Part shown: positions 1-4,482 of the stretch, piece after piece
Position numbering within the stretch: the first letter of the stretch is position 1
Layout: every line of letters begins with the position of its first letter
Source of the DNA: Candidatus Zixiibacteriota bacterium
GTDB lineage: Bacteria > Zixibacteria > MSB-5A5 > JAUVRN01
Assembly: GCA_030597645.1 (NCBI GenBank)
Contig: JAUVRN010000054.1
Coordinates: 1 to 9,045, forward strand
Direction: 5' to 3'
Length of the DNA: 9,045 nucleotides
Translations under genes and position numbers: made by a program
The notes under the pieces: model-generated
The model's input: only the letters and a program-made list of their open reading frames with translations
Databases searched by the model: none
Told to the model about the DNA's origin: nothing

Positions 1-323
1 AATACCCTGGCCGTGGCCGCAATGAGACGATCGGCCGAATCGGTCAGCATTTGATCCAGTGAACTGGCGGCCAGCGCGATGTCGTGTGTGAGTGGAGCTT
101 CCTGCAAACGCATCGCCACCAAACTCTCGCGCACCCAGGGCACCAGCGCCGAGTCCAGACTCACTCTCCCTTTGGCGGTAAGATTGGAGAGCTCCCAGAT
201 ACTCACCGGAGAGAGCCAGAGCTCGTTTCGATCCGAGTCCAGGGCGCGAGCGACGCTTGGTGTGATCCGCTTTGACTCGAGACCTGTGCAAAGCCAGATG
301 TGCGTGTCCAGGAGGAGATTCAA
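1..323 (-). CDS. PIN-domain ribonuclease toxin, VapC family (partial, 3' end off the left edge)
   Basis: Likely an RNA-cleaving toxin of a type II toxin-antitoxin module, acting in the cytoplasm and neutralised by the antitoxin encoded just upstream. The visible 107 residues begin with the PIN signature LLLDTHIWL (D6). They continue with SIWELS (E44, second acidic residue) and DSADRLIAATA (D98, third acidic residue), the layout of the Sll0205-like PIN/VapC branch. The C-terminal acidic residue expected in a family of about 125-140 residues lies beyond the window. I chose the TTG start at 323-321 because it overlaps the antitoxin stop (TTGA, 4 nt) and places the first Asp at position 6, as in relatives. 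A GAGG sequence lies 10 nt upstream inside the antitoxin gene. Translation is probably coupled to the antitoxin. RNA target and activity cannot be read from sequence. Family assignment is confident; completeness is unknown because of the window edge. Confidence 0.88.
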   Translation of the reverse strand, partial: MNLLLDTHIWLCTGLESKRITPSVARALDSDRNELWLSPVSIWELSNLTAKGRVSLDSALVPWVRESLVAMRLQEAPLTHDIALAASSLDQMLTDSADRLIAATARV

Positions 324-562
324 TCTTTCAGAGCCTCAATGTCATTCAGATCGATCACGGGCGATATGATGTCCCCCACAATCCGCCCGGTGCCCTCCAT
401 ACAACCGAGAATGGACTTCCGGGAGTTGGCCGCCGCGGGGGGGACGACTTTGGCCACAGGCTTGCCGAACCGGGTGATGAGCACGGGCTCACCTGTCCGC
501 CGGACCCGCTCCAGAACCGCCAGACAGGTCGCCTTGAACTTGGATATGGCCATGGTTTCCAT
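320..562 (-). CDS. Phd/YefM-family antitoxin of the PIN toxin
   Basis: Small 80-residue DNA-binding antitoxin. The N-terminal half (ISKFKATCLAVLERV, then RTGEPVLITRFGKPVAKVVP, about residues 6-42) is the classic Phd/YefM fold, which dimerises and binds operator DNA. The C-terminal tail from about residue 50 (ending DLNDIEALKD) is the segment that normally folds onto the toxin. The ATG at 562-560 is preceded by GGAGG with a 5-nt gap, so it is preferred over the second ATG at residue 4. The stop overlaps the toxin's TTG start by 4 nt, giving the usual antitoxin-then-toxin order and coupled translation. Pairing a Phd-type antitoxin with a VapC-type toxin, rather than Doc or YoeB, is a known mix-and-match combination. 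Autorepression through the repeats at 578-612 is inferred from family behaviour. Confidence 0.9.
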   Translation of the reverse strand: METMAISKFKATCLAVLERVRRTGEPVLITRFGKPVAKVVPPAAANSRKSILGCMEGTGRIVGDIISPVIDLNDIEALKD

Positions 563-567
563 TTCTG

Positions 568-572
568 CCTCC
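568..572 (-). promoter_or_regulatory. Ribosome binding site of the antitoxin
   Basis: GGAGG on the minus strand, 5 nt before the ATG at 562. It decides the start in favour of the first of two in-frame ATG codons. It lies only about 8 nt from the predicted -10 box, so the leader would be very short. Confidence 0.7.
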
Positions 573-577
573 GATTC

Positions 578-612
578 TCAATATACTATAGTCCATTACC
601 ATAGTCAATATA
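578..612. promoter_or_regulatory. Repeat-rich operator-like region overlapping the module promoter
   Basis: On the plus strand the octamer TCAATATA occurs at 578-585 and again at 605-612, 27 bp apart. ATAGTC occurs at 588-593 and 601-606. ACTATAGT at 585-592 is a perfect 8-bp palindrome inside the promoter spacer. The outer repeats overlap the -10 and -35 boxes. Phd-type antitoxins repress their own promoters by binding short palindromes, so this is a good candidate operator. The binding itself is inferred. Confidence 0.5.
580..608 (-). promoter_or_regulatory. Sigma70-like promoter of the toxin-antitoxin module
   Basis: On the minus strand, TTGACT (608-603) and TATATT (585-580) are separated by exactly 17 nt; each box matches consensus at five of six positions. 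The predicted transcription start is near 573, giving a leader of about 10 nt before the ATG at 562. The surrounding AT-rich stretch contrasts with the GC-rich window. Confidence 0.65.
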
Positions 613-725
613 TCGGAAGCCGTGAATCCGGGGTTGAGTCACTTCGCTTTCTGGTTGGATTGTACGCTGAGCAGTCCGCTGGCCCAATCATCTTCCTTGG
701 ACCGGGTGTCACATACAGAGGGTCG
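609..725. other. Gap between lgt and the toxin-antitoxin promoter
   Basis: This 117-bp stretch shows no credible coding sequence. I found only weak 4-bp stems and no U-tract, so no convincing terminator for the upstream lgt operon. Readthrough from that operon into the toxin-antitoxin module is therefore possible. Confidence 0.4.
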
Positions 726-1556
726 TCAGCTCTTGCCGAAAGTGGACCTTTGGAATTCGGCGGGCTCGCCGTGGCGGGGCAGAAAGATCAGGAGGAAAAC
801 ACCGGCGGTGAACAGGAGAACCGACACGAGTTCGTTGTAGGTGAAATCGTATCCGAACGCCATGAAGTGCATGGCGCGTTCGTAGTACCGCAGCGGCTCG
901 ATCGCGGTGCGCAGCGTGGCTTCCACCATCAGAAATATGGCAAAGGTCTGACCGAACCACTTCTTGCGATTGTCCACGAAGATCACGAGAAAGTAGAGAA
1001 ACAACCCGTACAGCGATGAGTAGATCTGTGCCGGGTGCAGGTGTTCAGCGCCGAACACATAATACGGCAGCGTATCCGGTGGGAACGAAATGCCCCACGG
1101 CAGGTCCGTGGGGATCCCGAAACAGCAGCCGTTGAAGAAACACCCCCACCGGGCCACGAACATGGCGATGGCGACGCCGGGGACCATCAGGTCGATCGTG
1201 CCGAGAATCGGGAGGTTCCGCCGCCTCGCGTACCACAGCGCCAGCCCAATGCTCAGCAATACACCGCCATAGAGGTTGAGCCCCGCCAGACCGAATTGTT
1301 CGCCGGCAAACGGGTTGATGGCGTCCATCCAGCGGCCGGCAAACTCCGGGACGTGCATGAGGACGTAGGCGATGCGCGAGCCGATGATGCCGCCGAAGAT
1401 CAGAAGAAAACAGAGCGTCAGAATCGGATCGGGCGGGAATCCCCAGCGCTTGGACCGGCGCAGGATGGCCCAGATGGCCACCGCAAACCCCATGGCAAAC
1501 ATCAGCCCGAAGGTCCGAAGCTGAAATGGGCCCAGTTCAAAGAGGACCGGATGCAT
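726..1556 (-). CDS. lgt: Prolipoprotein diacylglyceryl transferase (Lgt)
   Basis: Inner-membrane enzyme that transfers the diacylglyceryl group of phosphatidylglycerol to the lipobox cysteine of prolipoproteins, the first step of lipoprotein maturation. The 276-residue length and multi-pass hydrophobic pattern fit the family. Visible landmarks are the N-terminal FGLMFAMGF helix, GSRIAYV (R61), the Lgt signature VARWGCFFNGCCFG (R136, N142), HPAQIYSSLYG (174-184), and TLRTAIEPLRYYER, whose R216 corresponds to the essential C-terminal Arg (R239 in E. coli). The position matching E. coli H103 is Tyr here (LYGGVL, Y96), and the signature carries GCC rather than the proteobacterial form. It is the last gene of the nadE-rsmI-PAP2 cluster. 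The ATG lies 2 nt after the PAP2 stop, with AGGAG about 11 nt upstream, suggesting translational coupling. Function is confident. Confidence 0.95.
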   Translation of the reverse strand: MHPVLFELGPFQLRTFGLMFAMGFAVAIWAILRRSKRWGFPPDPILTLCFLLIFGGIIGSRIAYVLMHVPEFAGRWMDAINPFAGEQFGLAGLNLYGGVLLSIGLALWYARRRNLPILGTIDLMVPGVAIAMFVARWGCFFNGCCFGIPTDLPWGISFPPDTLPYYVFGAEHLHPAQIYSSLYGLFLYFLVIFVDNRKKWFGQTFAIFLMVEATLRTAIEPLRYYERAMHFMAFGYDFTYNELVSVLLFTAGVFLLIFLPRHGEPAEFQRSTFGKS

Positions 1557-1558
1557 GC

Positions 1559-2440
1559 CTAGACGGGCTCCTGTATCGCCTGCCGGGTGACGGAATTCGT
1601 CATGGTGTCCGGTCGATTATACCGCTCGATTATCCAGACGGCGACCACGAATATACCAAGGCCGACCAGCACGTCCGTGAGGTAATGGAACCGCCCCCAG
1701 AGACAGCCCACGCTGAGAATGAACGAAATGACGATCATGGCCCAACCGGTGGGGCGGTGCGCCTTGTAGAGATAATACGTGAATATCCAGGCCACAGCGG
1801 TGTGACTCGACGGCATACACCCCCCGCGGATCGACCCGTTGTGCTGTACCAGCATGACCAGCGGGTAGAGCACGATGCCGTGCAGTGGGGGCAGCACGTC
1901 CACCATCGCGTAGCGCGGCCCCTCCAGCGGGAAGAAGTAGAACATCGTGTAGCTCACCAGGAACCCGGCGCTGATGCCGGTCATCAGGCGCCGAAAGAGC
2001 TCCGGCTCGTTCTTCCAGACCATCACGCCCACAGCCAGAGGCGGCATCAGGTAGTAGAAGAAGTAGCCAAACATCCAGAAATCGAGCAGCAAAGGGCTGT
2101 CGATCCTGGCTATTTCCGCAATCACGTTGAATCCGAGGATCGATTCTTCCAGGGCGATCAGGGCAGGATCGAACCAGTCGGAAAAAAAGAGCCAGATGTA
2201 GTGTCTGGTTTCGAGGTAGAAAAACACGAACAGTGGAATGGGATAACCGTACCGGACGAAAGGTTCCCAGTCACCCCGGGATGGCACGGTTCTCCCGACG
2301 ATCCAAACGACGAGAATGGCCGCCACGTGCAGCACGTGACTCCAGAGAAACGCCGACTGATCACCCCCAAAGATCAGCGCGACGGCACTGGAAAACAGTG
2401 AATACCCGACCACCCACCGGTCGATCGCGTTGAGCTTCAA
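1559..2440 (-). CDS. PAP2-superfamily integral membrane phosphatase/phosphotransferase
   Basis: Multi-pass membrane protein of 293 residues with the PAP2 active-site motifs of the PAP2_3/AUR1-like branch. FPLEGPR (170-176) corresponds to the first motif, CMPSSHT (208-214, H213) to PSGH, and WGRFHYLTDVLVG (R250, H252, D256) to the third motif, with its catalytic His and Asp. About six hydrophobic segments are visible, with the motifs near helix ends on one face. Relatives dephosphorylate lipid phosphates or transfer polar head groups; the substrate here is unknown. The only plausible early start is TTG at 2440-2438, which overlaps the rsmI stop as TTGA and has a GGGAAGGG purine tract just upstream. 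The next in-frame Met is residue 123. Its position between rsmI and lgt suggests an envelope-lipid role, such as supply or recycling of phosphatidylglycerol. That link is inference. Confidence 0.85.
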   Translation of the reverse strand: MKLNAIDRWVVGYSLFSSAVALIFGGDQSAFLWSHVLHVAAILVVWIVGRTVPSRGDWEPFVRYGYPIPLFVFFYLETRHYIWLFFSDWFDPALIALEESILGFNVIAEIARIDSPLLLDFWMFGYFFYYLMPPLAVGVMVWKNEPELFRRLMTGISAGFLVSYTMFYFFPLEGPRYAMVDVLPPLHGIVLYPLVMLVQHNGSIRGGCMPSSHTAVAWIFTYYLYKAHRPTGWAMIVISFILSVGCLWGRFHYLTDVLVGLGIFVVAVWIIERYNRPDTMTNSVTRQAIQEPV

Positions 2441-3114
2441 CGACCCTTCCCTGCCACCAGCAGCACGATTTCGCCGCGCGGCTTCTTGTCTTTGTATTCC
2501 GTCTGAATCTCGGAGAGCCGGCCGCGCTGAAACTCCTCGAACTTCCTGGTGATCTCCCGCGCCAGGCAGGCGGAGCGGTTACCGAACACCTCGAGGACGT
2601 CTGCCAGCCATATGTTCAGTTTGTGTGGCGGCACAAAAAAGATCTGCGTCGCGTCATCTTCGGAGATGGCGTCCAGTCGCTTGAGGCGCGGCCCCTTGCG
2701 CAGCGGCAGATAGCCTTCGAAACGAAAGGCGTGCGTCGGCAGTCCCGATGCGGAGAGCGCGGCCGTGACGGCGGATGCGCCGGGGATGGGCACAACGGGC
2801 AGGCCACCCGCCATAGCCTCACGCACGATCGCGTAGCCCGGGTCAGAGACGTTGGGCGTGCCCGCGTCACTGACCAGCGCGCCGCTCTCGCCGTCGGCAA
2901 TACGCTTGCAGATACGGGCGGCTACGCGCTTTTCTGTGTAATCGTCGCAGCGAATCAGTGGCTTCTTGAACCCCAGGTGAGCCAGGAGCTTTCCCGTCAC
3001 ACGCGTGTCTTCACAGGCAATGAAGTCGACGGACTTGAGGGTCTCCACGGCGCGGTGCGTGATGTCGCCCAGATTGCCAATGGGCGTTGCGACAAGGAAG
3101 AGTGTGCCGCTCAC
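2437..3114 (-). CDS. rsmI: 16S rRNA (cytidine1402-2'-O)-methyltransferase (RsmI), short form
   Basis: SAM-dependent methyltransferase that modifies C1402 in the decoding centre of 16S rRNA. The 225 residues contain the tetrapyrrole-methylase-fold motifs of RsmI: LFLVATPIGNLGDIT (5-19), ACEDTR (33-38), VSDAGTPNVSDPGY (81-94), PIPGASAVTAAL (109-120), GYLPLRKG (134-141), PPHKL (162-166), LAREITRKFEE (184-194) and PRGEIVLLV (212-220). The GTG start at 3114-3112 overlaps the nadE stop as GTGA and sits three codons before the conserved N-terminus. A longer in-frame reading that extends into nadE is rejected. Proteobacterial RsmI is about 275-290 residues; this protein ends after the catalytic domain and lacks the C-terminal extension, as do many FCB-group homologues. 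The usual ESPH motif reads VPPH. Second gene of the nadE-lgt cluster, probably translationally coupled to nadE. Confidence 0.93.
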   Translation of the reverse strand: MSGTLFLVATPIGNLGDITHRAVETLKSVDFIACEDTRVTGKLLAHLGFKKPLIRCDDYTEKRVAARICKRIADGESGALVSDAGTPNVSDPGYAIVREAMAGGLPVVPIPGASAVTAALSASGLPTHAFRFEGYLPLRKGPRLKRLDAISEDDATQIFFVPPHKLNIWLADVLEVFGNRSACLAREITRKFEEFQRGRLSEIQTEYKDKKPRGEIVLLVAGKGR

Positions 3115-3926
3115 GTGGCCTGGCTGCTCGTGATGCCGCGTTGAACGTATGCCACGGAAGGCAACTGCCGTTTGAATTCGGTCCGCTGCATCGTGTCCAC
3201 GACGCGCTCCACGCGGGTATCGTCGAATCCTTCGTCCGTCAGCCGGTCGGGGGCCACGTGGCGTTCCAGAATCGCATGCAGGATGCGATCGGCGTCGGCG
3301 TACTCTATGCCCAATTCGCCTTCGTCGGTCTGGCCGGGCCAGAGATCGGCCGTGGGAACCTTGTCGATCACACGCTGCGGCAAGTCGAGATACTCCGCAA
3401 GCTGCCAGACCTGCGACTTGTACAGATCGGCGATCGGTGCGAAGGAGCACGCCGAGTCTCCGTACCAGGTGCAGTAGCCGAGATACATCTCGGTCTTGTT
3501 GCCCGTTCCCGCCACCAGCGCATCATGGGCTCTGGCCTGATCGAACAGCACGGTCATGCGCAACCGGGCCAGCACGTTTCCCTTGCGGACCGGATCGGTA
3601 GACCGTTCGAGAAAGTATGGATCTGCCAGAGGCGAGATGTCCACACTCTGCACGCGCAGGTTGAGGGCTATCGCCACGGCCTCGGCGTCGAGACCGCTCT
3701 CCTCGGACGACGATGAGTATGGGAGTACGAACGGGTGCACGCGCTCCGTGCCGAGCGCACGTACGCAGAGGGCCGCGACCACGGCCGAATCGACCCCGCC
3801 AGACAGTCCCATCACGACATTCGGTATGCCGGAGTCCTCCACCTGTCGTGTGATGAAATCAGTGATCTGCGGCACGATCGATGCCGCATCGATGCGTAGT
3901 TCCGGGGGATACGTGCGTGTGGTCAT
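3111..3926 (-). CDS. nadE: NAD+ synthetase, ammonia-dependent type
   Basis: Cytoplasmic ATP-dependent enzyme converting deamido-NAD to NAD, the last step of NAD synthesis. The 271-residue length matches the free-standing NH3-dependent form, with no N-terminal glutaminase domain. Motifs in order are the ATP-pyrophosphatase P-loop MGLSGGVDSAVVAALC (39-54), KGNVLARLRMTVLFDQA (115-131), VAGTGNKTE (138-146), GYCTWYGDSACSFAPIADLYK (150-170, the deamido-NAD/ATP site) and VPTADLWPGQTDEGELG (190-206). The ATG at 3926-3924 is the first start of the frame and gives a normal N-terminus; a weak GGGGA purine tract lies about 12 nt upstream. It heads a minus-strand cluster whose next gene, rsmI, overlaps its stop by 4 nt. 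It is divergent from ssb, sharing the 103-bp gap 3927-4029. Without the glutaminase domain it needs free ammonia or a separate amidotransferase. Confidence 0.95.
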   Translation of the reverse strand: MTTRTYPPELRIDAASIVPQITDFITRQVEDSGIPNVVMGLSGGVDSAVVAALCVRALGTERVHPFVLPYSSSSEESGLDAEAVAIALNLRVQSVDISPLADPYFLERSTDPVRKGNVLARLRMTVLFDQARAHDALVAGTGNKTEMYLGYCTWYGDSACSFAPIADLYKSQVWQLAEYLDLPQRVIDKVPTADLWPGQTDEGELGIEYADADRILHAILERHVAPDRLTDEGFDDTRVERVVDTMQRTEFKRQLPSVAYVQRGITSSQAT

Positions 3927-3944
3927 GGCCTTGATTGATCCCCG

Positions 3945-3973
3945 AACATCACATTGTGCGCGGAGGCATGCAA
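3945..3973 (-). promoter_or_regulatory. Possible promoter of the nadE-rsmI-PAP2-lgt cluster
   Basis: On the minus strand TTGCAT (3973-3968) and GATGTT (3950-3945) are 17 nt apart, with a TG dinucleotide giving an extended -10 (TGTGATGTT). Each hexamer matches consensus at only three positions, so this is a weak candidate. It is the best pair I found in the divergent gap. A 9-bp palindrome, CACATTGTG, lies at 3950-3958 beside the -10. Confidence 0.3.
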
Positions 3974-3979
3974 GAGGAA

Positions 3980-4008
3980 TTGACAGTGCCCTCAGACCCG
4001 GTCATATT
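3980..4008 (+). promoter_or_regulatory. Promoter of ssb
   Basis: A perfect -35 box TTGACA (3980-3985) and a -10 box CATATT (4003-4008) are separated by 17 nt. Transcription would start near 4015, right at the Shine-Dalgarno of ssb, giving a leader of about 15 nt. It points away from nadE and probably also drives the downstream DUF2723 gene. Confidence 0.7.
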
Positions 4009-4015
4009 GCGCGCG

Positions 4016-4021
4016 AAGGAG
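4016..4021 (+). promoter_or_regulatory. Ribosome binding site of ssb
   Basis: AAGGAG, 8 nt before the ATG at 4030. The frame is open far upstream, so this site together with the conserved N-terminus fixes the start. Confidence 0.8.
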
Positions 4022-4029
4022 ATCCGTAT

Positions 4030-4470
4030 ATGGCAAGTGTCAACAAGGCGATTCTCATCGGCAACCTGGGCAAAGACCCCGAACTTCGCTACACGACGTC
4101 GGGTCAGGCCGTGGCCAACTTCCCCATGGCCACCACGGAGCGCTACAAGGACAAGGAGGGCAACTTCCAGGAGCGCACCGACTGGCACAACATCGTCGTC
4201 TGGGGCCGACAGGGTGAGACGGTCAAGGAATACCTCCGCAAGGGCCGCTCGGCCTATGTCGAAGGACGCATCCAGACCCGTTCGTACGAAGATCGCGACG
4301 GCAACAAGAAGTGGATCACGGAAATCGTCGCCAGTCGCGTGCAGTTTCTCGGCGGTCGCGGTGAAGGCGGCAGTGGCGCATCGCAGACAGCACCGGCGGA
4401 GGCCGATGCCACACCCGAGCCGGTCACCGAACCTCTGGTCAGCGACCAGGACGACGACCTGCCTTTCTAG
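4030..4470 (+). CDS. ssb: Single-stranded DNA-binding protein (SSB)
   Basis: Binds single-stranded DNA during replication, recombination and repair, and recruits partner proteins through its acidic tail. The 146-residue protein has an N-terminal OB-fold: VNKAILIGNLGKDPELRY (4-21), TSGQAVANFPMATTERY (23-39), RTDWHNIVVWGRQGE (49-63), EYLRKGRSAYVEGRI (67-81), then the strand ending IVASRVQFLGGRG (99-111). A low-complexity Gly/Ala/Pro/Glu linker follows (about 110-139), and the protein ends in the canonical tip DDDLPF, the docking site for SSB-interacting proteins. The reading frame is open for 158 codons before this ATG, but only residues from 4030 onward resemble SSB, and the good ribosome binding site confirms the start. 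Divergent from nadE. The next gene begins about 12 nt after its stop, in the same frame, and is probably cotranscribed. Confidence 0.97.
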   Translation: MASVNKAILIGNLGKDPELRYTTSGQAVANFPMATTERYKDKEGNFQERTDWHNIVVWGRQGETVKEYLRKGRSAYVEGRIQTRSYEDRDGNKKWITEIVASRVQFLGGRGEGGSGASQTAPAEADATPEPVTEPLVSDQDDDLPF

Positions 4471-4476
4471 AGGGAG
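4471..4476 (+). promoter_or_regulatory. Shine-Dalgarno supporting a non-canonical start of the DUF2723 gene
   Basis: AGGGAG immediately after the ssb stop codon. Six nt downstream, in frame with the membrane protein, stands ACG (4483-4485). No ATG, GTG or TTG is in frame until 4561, which has no comparable purine tract before it. The site therefore favours initiation at ACG, or marks an ATG changed to ACG by mutation or sequencing error. Confidence 0.5.
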
Positions 4477-4482
4477 ATTCCA

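Noticed and set aside
1526..2401. 291-codon plus-strand frame across the PAP2 gene
   Set aside because: It is antisense to a gene with full PAP2 motifs, and its translation is rich in His, Glu and Arg with no recognisable domain.
3115..3450. In-frame upstream extension of rsmI to 337 residues
   Set aside because: The extension lies within nadE in another frame, is Arg-rich without motifs, and precedes the well-defined RsmI N-terminus at the GTG that overlaps the nadE stop.
4468..4470. SSB-DUF2723 fusion by readthrough of the in-frame TAG
   Set aside because: The acidic DDDLPF tail of SSB must be C-terminal to work, and a cytoplasmic DNA-binding protein fused to a membrane enzyme is implausible. 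A separate start with its own Shine-Dalgarno explains the arrangement.
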